A DNA stretch of 64,000 bases. Origin: Hemibagrus wyckioides. Taxonomy: Eukaryota > Chordata > Actinopteri > Siluriformes > Bagridae. How positions within the stretch are numbered: the first letter of the stretch is position 1; each line of letters opens with the position of its first letter. The notes beneath the pieces are model-generated. The model saw only the letters and a program-made list of their open reading frames with translations. It made no database searches and was not told the origin of the DNA. The position numbers were made by a program, and so were the translations under genes. Positions 11,940 through 29,154 of this stretch are shown piece by piece. The stretch is from NCBI RefSeq assembly GCF_019097595.1, contig NC_080717.1, positions 16,309,336 through 16,373,335 of the forward strand, given 5' to 3'.

Positions 11940-12682
11940 GAGCCGAGCCTCATTTAAAGGAGCAGTAGAGAGTTCTGTGTGCTGGCCGATAGGGTTGAGG
12001 CGGCCAGGGAGGGAGAGGCCAGAGCAAGCAGAGGAGAAAAGGAGCGGAGGATTTTATGTAAATTCCAAATAACTGTTTTAGCACAAATTCCCACCTGTTG
12101 TTTTAAGAGAGACTCTGCACGGGGGATCACTGGGGAAGATCCGCCATTCAGTCAATGTGCAGCGACCGAGACTTTTTTTTGCGAGCTACTAGCCTACTAG
12201 CTCGGAGTAAGTGTAGGACGCTAGCTGGCTTCTTAGCGAGTGCATTCACATGGACGCCAAAATGGAAGGGACCCTAAACGCGCTTTATATCCCGCGACCT
12301 TAACTAACAGGCCTTTAACGAGGTGTTGGCGGAATATTTTTCAATTCGTCTTGTAGCCTTTTTTTGTACCATGTGCACTTACTCGGCGGCACTGCGTAAA
12401 TTCTAAGTCAAACTCGAACATAGATGGAGCAGGGGCGTTTTGGTTTTAGCTAGCTAGCACAGCTAGCTGGCCTGGCAGACATCAGAGCACAAAGAGCGAA
12501 AAACCAAGTAGTCGCAAGACTTTTTTTAAACCGGTTTCATTTAGAGTATTTGAGGTGCTTATCGGGGGGATATTTAAAGCGGGTGAATTTAACAGCCAGC
12601 TGTTTGCTTTATGTTGGGAAGCAGATAAAGCTAGCTAGGGAGCTAGCCGAGATTGGCTCAGTGTTTTAGCGCCCAGTCCCAA
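11940..12682 (+). promoter_or_regulatory. rap2c: rap2c promoter and 5' UTR region
   Basis: Base composition shifts to GC-richer, CpG-containing sequence starting near 11860-12000 and continuing into the first coding exon, as for a CpG-island promoter. I see no convincing TATA box. Several 'gctagct' repeats occur at 12220-12240, 12450-12475 and 12630-12650. The exact transcription start cannot be read from sequence. Confidence 0.5.
12250..12303 (+). promoter_or_regulatory. Upstream ORF in the rap2c 5' UTR (17 codons)
   Basis: ATG at 12250 with G at +4 opens a 17-codon frame (MDAKMEGTLNALYIPRP) that closes with TAA at 12301-12303, about 380 nt before the rap2c start. A second in-frame ATG is at 12262. 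If transcribed it could dampen rap2c translation. Whether it lies inside the mRNA is inferred. Confidence 0.35.
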
Positions 12683-13441
12683 ATGAAGGAGTACAAAGTG
12701 GTTGTGTTGGGCAGCGGCGGCGTGGGCAAGTCCGCCCTGACCGTACAGTTTGTCACCGGCACCTTCATAGAAAAATACGACCCGACCATCGAGGATTTCT
12801 ATCGAAAAGAGATCGAGGTAGACTCGTCCCCTTCGGTGCTGGAGATTCTGGACACCGCCGGAACGGAGCAGTTCGCGTCCATGAGAGATCTTTATATAAA
12901 GAACGGCCAAGGCTTCATCTTAGTTTACAGCCTTGTAAATCAGCAGTCGTTTCAGGTAAGAACTGCTTCATTCACAACAAAGTTTTGCTTTTTAATTGTG
13001 ATCAAACACCAAACTACATGCTGATAAATATAGAGAGGAAGTGAGTAGGATCAGATAAAGAAGTCACTCGACATCCATGTAACTGGACTTAAAGTGGACA
13101 ATAACCTGAAGGCTTGTAGCACTGACCACTGTCTTTTTATGTCTTCATATTTTGCCTACTAGGACATCAGACCGATGCGTGACCAGATAGTTCGGGTGAA
13201 GCGCTTTGAGAAGGTTCCCCTCATCTTGGTGGGCAATAAGGTGGACCTGGAATCTGAGCGCGAGGTCGCCGGGTCCGACGGCCGAGCCCTGGCGCAGGAG
13301 TGGGGCTGCCCCTTCATCGAGACCTCGGCTAAGAGCAAGACCATGGTGGATGAGCTCTTTGCTGAGATTGTGAGGCAGATGAACTATGCCACTTTGCCTG
13401 AGAAACAGGAGCAGTGCTGCACGGCGTGTGTGATGCAGTGA
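12683..13441 (+). CDS. rap2c: Rap2-subfamily small GTPase RAP2C
   Basis: Small Ras-like GTPase that cycles between GDP and GTP at membranes and signals to TNIK/MINK/MAP4K kinases. Two coding exons, 12683-12955 and 13163-13441, joined in phase 0, give 183 aa, the usual Rap2 length. Visible motifs: P-loop GSGGVGKS (residues 10-17), effector loop YDPTIEDFY with the Rap2-specific Phe39, DTAGTEQF (switch II), NKVD (116-119) and ETSAK (145-149). The C terminus has two palmitoylation-type cysteines and a prenylation box CVMQ. The tail [15 protein letters not shown] is closest to RAP2C rather than RAP2A/B. The start is the ATG at 12683 (A at -3); an in-frame extension upstream has no ATG. Residue 2 is Lys where mammals have Arg. 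The gene sits directly downstream of mbnl3 as at human Xq26. Confidence 0.96.
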
Positions 13442-16400
13442 GGTCCCCGGCCTTACCGCACACTCCACAGGTATGAGGGGCCTTTTTCATATAGTGCTTC
13501 TGTGCAAAACTTAACATGGATCATCTCATTCAGGCCTTTCACAGTTTGTCATTTGAAATGGCCTTTTAAAATAAACAGCAGCTATGCACATGCTTCCATG
13601 GTTTAAAAGAAACTTCAGAAACTATTCAGCAGACTCATTGAAAGCCGTGTAGGACACTTAAATATTATCGGATCTGTAAACACAGAGACTAGATAACAAA
13701 TTGGCAATAAACAGACATTTTAATTCAGGAACACAAACTGAGACAGGACTGCTGCTTGAGCCAAACACCACTTGATGCATGTATTTAGATTAGTTTTGGG
13801 ATTTAGAAGAAAAACTCTGCACATCTTAAAAACAAGACTCCTTGTCTCTGAGATGTAGGCACTGTGGTTTCTCTGTTCCTCACTGTGCAGGGTCTACATC
13901 AGAGCATTGACCTACTGAAGCATGAAACTAGAATGATTTAGGCATCGCTTCTTCAGGAAATTTTAACCAGGCCTTGAGGAACTGAGGGGGAAATAAATCA
14001 ATAGGCAAAGCAATACATTTTGCGGATATTCCTTTTCATGATCTTGGCACTTGGTAATTAAAGTAAATTCTTTTATGCCTGTAAAGTGTAAATGTGTGGG
14101 AGGAGGAGGTGCTTACCTGTAAATTTCTGTCGAATGTGGCAGATTTTTGAAACATAAAAATTGTCTGCAGGGAGGAATTAGGCTGATCACAATTAATCAT
14201 AATAGTCATGAATGGGAAAGGTGAAATTCAGGAAGCACCTTCCTCATATTGTTTCTAAAGCTGCATAATACCAAGAGCTGAACACCAACCACAGTAACCT
14301 CCTGACTCACTCCTGAGCCACTCGCACTCGGATTCACAATAAAATAAAACCTAGTCAGAATCAACTGGATTATAGCACAGCTGAAAAAAAAAGAAAGAAA
14401 GAAAAACCTCACGATTGGGGAAACGGACAAAGCAGTGCTGTTTGGCCCTACAAAGACAGTACAGTGTGGCAGACAACATGAGCATGGTGACAAAACGAGA
14501 AGTACACTCGGTCAGCAGATGCGGACGATCCTGGCTGCCTGAAAATGCAGAGAATATTCAACAATACCAATAAAACAACAGAAACCGATAGAGATACTAC
14601 CAAATAAAATAGTGTAAATGATTTGGCAACCTAACAAAGAAGCATTGCTTCTGTGAGAGGAACACAGGAAGTGCTGTACTCACTCAGAGGGACAGTGAGC
14701 AACTAGGGGACACATACTTTCCTCACTAGACTTTGACAGTTGCCACAAACCTTACAGGATTGTCATCCAAGTTTTACCCTTTAAGAGTTCAATTCCATTA
14801 AATATTCACATACTTTGAATTCAGTCGTTGGCAAATTAATTTATCCCGCTAAGCATAATGTCTTGAATTAACAAATGTCCACATCCACTTTGGAAATGTG
14901 GTCCAACACATGATTACCTAGAATTTCTGTCATTCTATGAATGTATGTGTATTATAAATTGTTAATGAAGTGGTTATGTATGATTTTAATTTTCCTCTGA
15001 AGCACAAGACTTTATTTTCAAATGTGCGAGGTCATGTTTGTGTGTGTTAGTTCACGGTGTGTCCGTAAATATACGAGAGGGTCAGATAGAGTTGTAGTGT
15101 GGTGCATAGTGCACGAGACGAGCCAGTCGAGGATCGGCTGCTTGTCCAGGCTGGCTCGGTTCTGTTATCATAAGATCACCCAAAGAATGCAGCATGACCA
15201 ACTAGACTGCCCGAGTACAGCAGCAGACTGCTGAAGCGTGAAGAAGCAGCACGGTCTAGACTAGTGTCCGGAACGAGAGAGCAGGGAGATTCCCAGCAAA
15301 GAAAGAGGAAAATCCGACGTCCTGGATGACAATTCATGTTCCGAAATAACAGGAAACAAGTTCTCCATCTGTGTGCTGCCATTCTGTTTGTTACCAACTT
15401 CTTGAAACAAGTGTGTTTCAGAATGTGAGAGAATGATAAATAATCTAATGCAGAAAAGTGGTTGTTCGTCTCTGTGGAATTTCAAGGAGAGAGTCTCAAG
15501 GATGTTGCAATATCTACACAGGATATTACACCCAGGCATTTTTGGAGCAGGAAGTCTGTCTTTTTCCCCTTCAAGTGTGTTCCACTGACCCCCTCAGTGC
15601 AGACTGGTATATGAATGTAATCCAGCTATTCATATATTAGACTCCTTATTTAAATGTCTACAATAATACTAAAGCTTTTTATTTTTGTAAGCACATCTGC
15701 AAATGGAGCACATTTTGAATCTAAATGGACCTTGTTTGTAGGATTATATGGTTTTTAATGATTGAGGTTTGAATTAAAGCAATTTCAATGCAGTGAGTCA
15801 AAAGTCTATCTATAAGATCTCAGGAATTTGACCCACTTTGAGCAACAGTGTTATAGCGTATTTTGTTTGTGACCTACAGAAAGATTTGTTCTGTTTACAT
15901 CCTTTTTGATGCTGATTAGAGGCGTTACCAAATACAGGTCATTGTTATAAGCAAGACTTTTACAAATAAACGTTCAGGCATATGTTTAGTCTTGTTGTTT
16001 GCTGCAAAATAACTGGTTTGTTCTTTGTTTTCTGCAGCCACAGCACCTGGCAGGAGGCCCTTTTGAACCCGTGTCTGCTTCAGTGATGTTTTGACCCCAT
16101 GAGCCACACCAGTGTCACTGAGCCGTCTGAACTCGGACTGATGAGGTCACCTGACAAGCCTTGGTTTTGCTGCAGCATAAAGCAGGGACTTTGAAATCTC
16201 TGACTTTCATCGGTGTCTGTATTGTAGAGCACATATATAATACAGTATATATACAGTATACTGGGTGTTTTTGGGAACTGCATGATAAGCATCAGTGGGA
16301 GGGCAGAGGACTTTGGAAACGGGGCCAAATGTGACAGGGCTATTAATATCTATTTTCTTAGAGGGGGAACTACATTGTGTATGAGCAGGATTTCTGCAAC

Positions 16401-17085
16401 CTGTAAACATGCTGACGGTGCTCAGTTGTACATCCCCAAGACTTCTTTTAACATTTTATGTTTGATATCTACTTTTAAAGTGATAATAGCCATTACAAAG
16501 GTTTGATGCCTGGACCATCTAACTTTGCTTTTCTGTTTTTTTGTTTTTTTGTTTTTTTGTTTTTTTTTTTTAAGACTACAGTATGTATGCCCCCCCCCCC
16601 CCCCATAGTATATTTATTAAAATGTTTAATTACAAAGATGGATACATATTGAATTTTTATGTTCCATTGGCCTTTTTGCTTTTTGTGACAGTATGCATTG
16701 TTTCTGAAATGGAGCATTAATGACGCCTTAAATGATTACAGTTTCAAACTTGTGTGTGGAGTTCGTGTTTCCTGTCTCCTCTCTTCCACTCGCACTCATT
16801 CACACACACACATCTTTTACACACAAGATCATACTGAAATAATATGGCAGACAAATCTACAGCACTGTGCCTCTAGACATCAGAAACCTTTCTTACCGCT
16901 GTCTAAAGATGAGAACTAAAATGCAAAACTAGGAGCATTATGATAACCATACAAACCAGTGTCACTGAAACAGGTCAAAACAGTGTGTACCATAACAATA
17001 TAAAGGGACAATAGTGCAAAGACTAAATCATTTGGTAGGGAAATGGACAGAATATTTTAAAATAAAGTTAACCTTATTGCATGTA
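13442..17085 (+). other. rap2c: Probable rap2c 3' UTR with an intron
   Basis: Twenty-nine nt after the stop codon is a donor-like CACAG|GTATGA (13471). A good acceptor, TTTTCTGCAG, precedes 16038, and the following sequence runs to AATAAA at 17061. Together these suggest a 3' UTR exon at 16038-17085 and a 2.6-kb intron. An unspliced long 3' UTR is the alternative. The interval contains a T-rich run (16536-16572), a C14-like run at 16591-16604 and no other gene that I can support. Confidence 0.45.
17061..17066 (+). terminator. rap2c: Polyadenylation signal AATAAA, likely rap2c
   Basis: Canonical hexamer in AATATTTTAAAATAAAG context, just before the Tc1-like element at 17095. It is the last such signal before the next gene. 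Confidence 0.5.
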
Positions 17086-17094
17086 AGTGGAAAT

Positions 17095-18010
17095 AAGTCT
17101 ACACTCCCCTGTTAAAATAGCGGTTTTGTGTTGTAATAAAAGGACAAAAGAAACAGAAGGTTAATGTAATACAGCAACCAACAGAATTCAGGTGAAAAAC
17201 AAGTAGAATAGTTTTTAGACTGAGAAGAAAAAAAACTTTCCGTAACCTGACAGCACACCCTTTTGTAATGGAAAATGTGACTGCTTAGAATAAACCAATC
17301 ACAATCAGCCTCGTGTTCAAAAGTATTTAGCATGCACCAGTCATCAAAATGAAGTGATTCTTATTAACCCCAAATAAGTTTCTTCTGACTGCTGGAGCCA
17401 TGGACAGGATGTTACTGTCGAAAGGTTTCAATCAGGAGAGTGGTACAAAAATTTCCAAAGCAATAGACGTACCACTGAACATAGTGAGAGCCTTCATCAA
17501 GGCGAGGGAATGGAGCAACACAGTGACATTACAATGGGCAGAATTCCCTCCAAAAAAAGAAATGTTATCAAGGAGGCTGCAAGGAGACCTACAGGAATGT
17601 TATCAGAGCTGCAGGAACGTCTCTCAAGCTCTGGTCATGCACTATACATGCTTCTTATATTCTGCATGTCTGACTCTGGGCTATAGGGTAGGGTATAAAA
17701 ATACATCCAGGCCCAGGAAATCTTGCCAAGATGTTTTGTAGAGCCTCATGCTGTAGGGCTGCTTCTGGGACTGGGGTGCTTGACAAGACAGTGGATATTT
17801 TAAATCTAACAACCCAAAGCACAAATCAGATCTAAATCCTATCAATAACCTGTGGAATGACTTGAAGAGGGCTGTATAAAAGAGATTCCCTCACGATTTG
17901 ATAGAACTGGAGCATTTTGCAAAGAAGAGTGAAATAAATTTGCTAGAACAGAACAGAGTCTTTCCCAAAAAGACTGAGTGCTGTATTACAAGCAAGAGAT
18001 GACTTAACAA
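17095..18010 (+). mobile_element. Tc1-like transposon remnant (family C)
   Basis: The left end 'acactcccctgttaaaat' is shared with the copy at 1985. A + strand frame from 17400 (MDRMLLSKGFNQESGTKISK) looks like the helix-turn-helix end of a Tc1 transposase. Near 17800-17880 'caaatcagatctaaatcctatcaa' fits the 'DLNPI' part of the DDE domain. The frame is broken (stop at 17739), and the middle is shortened. It is a fossil copy. Confidence 0.7.
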
Positions 18011-18029
18011 AGTACATACTTATACCAGG

Positions 18030-18030
<1 letters not shown>

Positions 18031-18062
<32 letters not shown>

Positions 18063-18104
18063 CATTCATTCATTCATTCATTCATTCATTCATTCATTCA
18101 TTCA
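18031..18104 (+). repeat. Compound tetranucleotide array (GTTA)n(CATT)n
   Basis: About seven GTTA units are followed directly by about eleven CATT units, then ATACATACATAC. Confidence 0.95.
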
Positions 18105-18111
18105 TACATAC

Positions 18112-18260
18112 ATACATCAGAATCAGAATCACTTTTATTGCCAAGTACTGTAGGATTTACATATACAAGGAATTTGTCTTAGTGTGCTGGTGCTTAGTAA
18201 ATAAATAAGTAATAAGGAAGAAGAAGCATAATTTTACACACAAACTAGAAGCTATAGGGC
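18112..18260 (-). repeat. LINE 3'-end-like fragment
   Basis: 'cagaatcagaatcactttta' followed by 'ttgccaagtactg' and 'atacaaggaatttgtctta' is the reversed 3' end commonly seen for fish LINEs. No coding part is attached. Confidence 0.5.
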
Positions 18261-18792
18261 ATTTATTTATTATACGTTTTTATAAACCCTTTATATGATT
18301 CATTTGAGTTTTGTTGGCTGTTATATTTCAGTAAAAGGTGGGGGAAAAAATTGACATGTCTTATCTTGATTTCTTTCTTTTTTTAATCACAAAAACCTGC
18401 AATTTTAACAAGGATATGTAGATTTTTTTCTCTCTCTCCACTGTATAAACCCATACAGTTTATTTGGATTGTCACTTCACAAAATATACACGACGCTGTT
18501 TTTAAAATTCTGGTAAGACATTATTTTAAAATGTTAATGCTATGTGTGTATTTTATAGTGTTATAAACTGTATATTTAGCTTGATTTTATTCTCCACTCC
18601 TTCAGGTGGCAGTATTGTATTAGTCTGTAGGCCACTAGTTAGCATTTTACCAGCAGAAATCCTGCTTATTTAGGTTTCCAGTTCAGCAGTTGTTTCATTT
18701 TACCTATAGGTCATGGCAGTAAAATTATTTCGAAAAAAATAAACATGACTAAACTAATTATGTTTGATTAGTAAACGTTAAAATACATTCAC
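18261..18792. other. Intergenic, nothing recognised
   Basis: AT-rich sequence without a reading frame or a repeat I can name. If the minus-strand exon at 18793-18845 is real, this would be its first intron. Confidence 0.4.
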
Positions 18793-18845
18793 CTTGCGTC
18801 CAAAACGACTACTATTGTGAAGAAGACGGTCAGCAGCGCCGCCAT
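18793..18845 (-). CDS. Candidate first exon of an unidentified minus-strand gene
   Basis: On the minus strand an ATG in good context (GCCGCC is on the wrong side, but ATGG is present) opens MAALLTVFFTIVVVLDA(R), a short hydrophobic segment resembling a signal peptide. It ends at a donor AG|GTGAAT after 53 nt (phase 2). It lies head-to-head with alg13 over a shared GC-rich promoter. I could not find its second exon to the left, and I do not recognise the protein. A chance frame in promoter sequence is a real alternative. Confidence 0.3.
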
Positions 18846-19217
18846 GTTTACTGTGGTCACTGTCACTACTCGATCCGTACCGGAACACCGTTTGTACTGC
18901 GCATGTGCGAGAATGCGTCTAACTTCTCGTCTAAAGTATGACGAAACTATTCTATAAATACTACAATGTACTTGTTTTGTAAACTTGTTCTGTGCCTAAA
19001 TATTGAAAAAAAAATATATCCAAATATTGAAAATAAAAATTATGACGAAACGATTTATGGCAGTTTTCGCTATATAGTGTTGTTATAATACTACTAATAA
19101 TGTAATGTTATATTGTTGGTAGCAATTTCGCGCATGCGCAGAACAAACCGGAACGGCTCGTGTAGTGACGGTCACTGTGTGCCTCTTCACTATGTAAACA
19201 GTCACATCACTGGTACA
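18846..19217. promoter_or_regulatory. Probable bidirectional promoter with inverted NRF1-like arms
   Basis: Two similar arms point away from each other: 18850-18912 and 19130-19195. Each has, in inverted order, a palindromic TGCGCATGYGCG-type site (18898-18909, and CGCGCATGCGCA at 19129-19140), then ACCGGAAC and a GTCACTAC block. The palindrome matches the NRF1 consensus. alg13 starts 77 nt right of the right arm, and the candidate minus-strand exon starts beside the left arm. The AT-rich spacer lies between the arms. Confidence 0.6.
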
Positions 19218-24800
<5,583 letters not shown>

Positions 24801-25026
24801 GCATTGCTGGATGTTTTGCACTGAGAGAAACTACACAACATACCAACATTTTGGAGAATAGCAGACTGTCAAAGACTGAGAAAACCACTGCTTATGTCAT
24901 AACAAACCAGTCAGAGATAAATAGTGGTGTTCACATTGTTACTTTATATTACAGAAATTGCTTTCAGTAGCACCGCTGTACAATAGCAAATGCACAATAT
25001 TATGCATATTTCTTTTCTAAATGATT

Positions 25027-25032
25027 AATAAA
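25027..25032 (+). terminator. alg13: Polyadenylation signal of alg13
   Basis: AATAAA 227 nt after the alg13 stop, followed within 60 nt by T/GT-rich sequence. It ends the gene about 175 nt before the il2rg start codon. Confidence 0.8.
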
Positions 25033-25206
25033 GTATTTCTCTACGAAGACCGTTCCACACATGTGTCTTCCTCTGACTCGATGACATAAATCTGACGTAG
25101 GCAGTAAGCATGGGAGGAAGTTTTAAAAAGAGGAAGCATGTCCTAACCTACATCCTGTGTTTTGTAAGCGCTATCTGACGCACAGCTCTCGCTCTTGAGC
25201 ATTACT

Positions 25207-28200
25207 ATGACTTATTTACCAGCGGCTGTCATTTTACCAGGATGCCTTTTACTCTTTTTTCAGGTGTGCTGGTCTAGCTCTCACTTCTCACCTAGTAAGT
25301 AGAAATAAACTACTCTTTAACGTTAATTATGTTTCTAATAATTACAGCCAGTCAACAAAAATCAGTATGGACCTTAATTGGTTCAAATGCTGGATAGAAT
25401 GAGAGGTAATTTGTGAATGTCTTGAATGTGAATGTGCAATTTAAAACCTCAGTATATATCAAAATCCTAAGAGTATTTTCTTTAGTGTGGTAGTTTAAAT
25501 TCAGTGAAAGTCTTGGAAAGTTTATGGGGATTCCCCATGTGTCACTTGTGACATTAAGACATATGCTGATTAAGTGCCTTTAAAAAGAGTCTGAAGTATT
25601 TTATGTAACATTTTCTTGGATATATTTGTATTCAAATACGCTGTATTGAGTTAGCTGTAAGTTTTCCGACCCTGGTAAAGTATTTAGAATGGAGAGCTTT
25701 ATGGTGACATGAAAAGGTTAAAATATAGAAACTGGTGAGCTAGTGACCTTTTTTTTAGAGCGTAGGCGATGAATCCAGATCTAACTTGTTTCCACAAATT
25801 GCAACAATAACATTTTCTTCATCAGCAAGCAAATCAGTAGCAAGTTACTGTGGTCTAAAAGCAATAAGTCATGGAAACGCTGTTATTGTTGGTTGTGATC
25901 AATGACTAGGGCTTTGCTTCTGGCAGCATCACACAAACCTGTTGTTGATTATTTTCCAGTATCAGCATGCTGCATTGTTTTCCACATGGCTAGTGGAATA
26001 TAAGCACTTGCTCCAACGTTCATGTTTAGTTGTTGCTCTTGTGTTGTTTTTTTTCTACAAATACTTTGACTTTTTTTCCAGGTGATAGATGGCATTTTAG
26101 TCTTTTGCTTCTTTACTGTCAGGCTAAAAGACTTGACTAAATGAATAAATACGAACATTTCTCATGGAGGTGCCACTGTGTACTCCTCAAGGTCATGTCT
26201 TCTATTCCAGGTGCAGATGTGAGATGTATCAGTACGGATCATGAAGTCAACATCAGCTGTTTGATCATCAATCTGGAGTACGTTGAATGCAGCTGGAGAA
26301 AATTCCAGATGCAGCAGACAAACTACAGCTTCAGCAGTGTGTATGTTTCCACTCCAGCATTTATTTATTCATGTTATTTACAGTTAGCACATACACGTGT
26401 CATTTTATTAACACACATTTTTTCCAAATCAGATTTTTGTATAATTCCTTTCGGGAGTGTCCGGAGTACCTCTGGGAGCACGGTCAGCGCGTAGGCTGCA
26501 GGATCCCTCTTGATAATCCAACACAGAGATTTGGACCTTTCAATACAGTGCTCTCTGTTGGAGGAAATCAGTCAGTTTGTAAAAATTACGCCGATCTAAA
26601 ACAAAGAGGTAAGAGGGAACGTCCTCTGCGATAAGCTGTAACTTTCTGTAAAATCCCCGTGCATGAGGAAAGATTTGAATACGTTTAGATCTGAATTTCC
26701 AGTGATGTGTCAGACCCAGTTCGAATTAGTACCAGTTAATACCAACAACTTACAAACATGCTAAAATATTTATTTGATTTGGATTAAGAAAAGAATTCGC
26801 TGTTTTGAAACACTCCAAATCTTCTGTGTTTGTCATGCCAAGAGCCCGTGAAGCATAACCCTGTGGCTCTGCAAGTCCTTTATTTATTTTGTTACAGTGG
26901 TGAAAATCACAACCTAACATTATCAGAGTTACTTCACTCTCATAATTATAATTATACATAATTGGTCTTGTGATTAATCCAGACCTTGTAATGTAACTCA
27001 GGTGTAATGACACATTTAATAAAGAAGTTTTCTTTGACTGAAAGGTTTAGGGGAAAAGACTATATGGTCAAAAACACTATTGTTTAATTTGATATAGTAA
27101 TCCCACTGTGATCACTTAAATTATGTTCATAGATACATTTTTTTTGCAACTAAAGGGGGGTCTGTGGATTTCAACCTCCTAAGTAGAAGCGTAAGAAGTT
27201 AAAGCTCTGAGATAACATGCTCTAAATGCATCAACAACAGCGTTCAATAAAAGCAAATATATTATTACCAGTTCAACACTGCAGAGATTGCTCATGGATT
27301 CTGTGTTGTTTCTATGTCCAGTGAAGCTCAACCCTCCCTATAACCTCTCTGTGAACTCGACTAGTAGAGAAGGAGAGGTCTGTGTGCGCTGGACATGGAG
27401 TACCAATATCAAGCAGAATTGCCTGGACTATACAGTACGCTATCGGAAAGCCTCCGGTCCTTGGAAGGTGAGCAGCCTGGCTTAGCACGTTGATGTCAGA
27501 TCTGTGCCTGTAGTGTTATTGTAACAGAGAACAGGCTCTGTTGGTGTCAGTGAACTTCATCGAGCTGTCAAGTCCACTGCTGGACTCAATTCTGGTTCAT
27601 GAGCCTGAATATCTGTGCCTCGACTTGTTACTTCGAGAGCAGTATAAATGCAAAAGGTTTTAATGGATATAATGTATAATGAAAATGGATCAGTATCAGT
27701 ACTGTAATCTGTAGTTTATCTATAACTCAACTGCTGCATTTAGTGTGTGCTGTTTGTGCAGCTCCATGACCCAGGGTTTGATTGTGTGAAGTTTGTTTGT
27801 GTGCAAGAGAGAGAGAGTCTATGTGCGACTCAATAGGGAACTGTGTACCCTTAAAGATGGAGCCCAAATGAAATCTCATGTTTCCCTTTAGGGGGTAGGG
27901 TGACTTAGTGGTCAGAATGTTTTCCTCACACCTCAGGGGTTGGGGGTTCAATTCCTGCCTCTTTCCTGTGTATTTAGAGTTTGTATCTTCTACCTGTGCT
28001 TTATGGGTTTCCTGAGATACTCCAGTTTCCTCACCCAGTCCACGATTGGCATCTCTAAATTGTCCTGTGTGTGTGTGTGTGTGTCCCATCTTGTGCCTTA
28101 TATCCCCTCTCAGGCTCCAGGCTTCCTATGACTCTGTGTAGGATATGCGGTAGATTGATGTTCTTCTTGCCATTTTTATGCCTCCTATTTCATAATTGAA

Positions 28201-28974
28201 TAAATCGGAATTTTTCTGTTCCATACAGAGTTCCTCTTTAGACCACGTGTCTCCTCTCTCCAGTGGAGTCGACTATACGTTCCAAGTCAGAAGCAGATTG
28301 ACAGATTCCTGCGGTGGTTCTGAATTTTGGAGTGATTGGAGCGATCCAGTACAATGGAACGACAACCAAGGTACTGGAGTGTGGAGGTGTTCACTACATC
28401 AGCACTAACAAAGAGTGTCATTTTTCACCTTCATCTAGTACACACACTTTCTTATTTTCTGTAGTTGTATCGACTACAACACAGACTCCGGTGTACTGGC
28501 ATGTCCTGGGCTCATTTCTGGGAATCGTTGTCCTCATCATCCTTTCTACAATGTTGTATTATAGTGAACGGTAACGCAGATACACAGATTTGTACAAATC
28601 ATTACAAGTGTTTTGGCTGTTTTATTAAGTTGTTAAGGCTTGCCTTTGTTACTTGAAGGATTAGAGTTGTTTTCGTTCCTGTGGTACCTGACCCAAGCAA
28701 GAGTCTGCAGGATTTATTCAAGAAACATAACGGCAATGTTGAGGTAAAGACGTATTGATTCTTAAAATAATTTAACCGTTTAACTAAATCACCGCTCATG
28801 CTTTTTTTTTTTTTTTCCCTGAATCTTCCTCCTCAGAGCTGGGTTTATATCTCCAAAGACCTGAAGGATGCTTTTGAGCCAGATTACACTGAGTCTCCGT
28901 GTGTTGTATGTGACCCAAGTCCCACTTCAGAGACGAAAACCGAGGCTGGTCCTACGGAGCAGTCCATCTCCTAA
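25207..28974 (+). CDS. il2rg: Cytokine receptor common gamma chain
   Basis: The common gamma chain is the shared subunit for IL-2, -4, -7, -9, -15 and -21 type receptors and signals through JAK3. Eight exons with consistent phases (25207-25294, 26211-26340, 26433-26608, 27322-27467, 28229-28370, 28465-28570, 28665-28743, 28837-28974) give 334 aa (human 369). Order: signal peptide (MTYLPAAVILPGCLLLFF), N-terminal fibronectin-like domain with paired cysteines (YVECSW), second domain with WSDWS at 28328-28342, a transmembrane helix (WHVLGSFLGIVVLIILS), then a box 1-like PDPSKSLQDLF and the HGN-type cytoplasmic tail SWVYISKDLKDAFEPDY. The tail and VRSR...CG...WS pattern match IL2RG rather than other type I receptors. 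CRLF2 is the main alternative. The neighbour CXorf65 supports IL2RG. The 5' UTR is short: alg13 ends only 175 nt upstream. Confidence 0.92.
27888..28175 (+). repeat. Diverged V-SINE-like SINE
   Basis: It has the head 'tgacttagtggtcagaatg', the block 'ggttcaattcctgcc' resembling a B box, then the usual SINE body and a (TG)n run at 28066-28083. It lies in il2rg intron 4. Confidence 0.65.
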
Positions 28975-29148
28975 ACCTATACTGTACTTGTATGCTGTAC
29001 TCTGATTGCTGTTAATGACCACAAGCCAAGTGGATGATTTACCTTTACTTCATTTACTCTTTTGTTTTATTCAAAAGAGACTTACAACTGAAACAAGATC
29101 ATATTTCATATTTTTTGACACTGAACATTAGTTGACCCAGTCTTTATA

Positions 29149-29154
29149 AATAAA
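29149..29154 (+). terminator. il2rg: Polyadenylation signal of il2rg
   Basis: AATAAA 175 nt after the il2rg stop codon; the downstream region is TG-rich. Confidence 0.8.

Noticed and set aside
12653..12682. N-terminal extension of rap2c
   Set aside because: The extension has no ATG; Rap2 proteins start at the M(K/R)EYK methionine.
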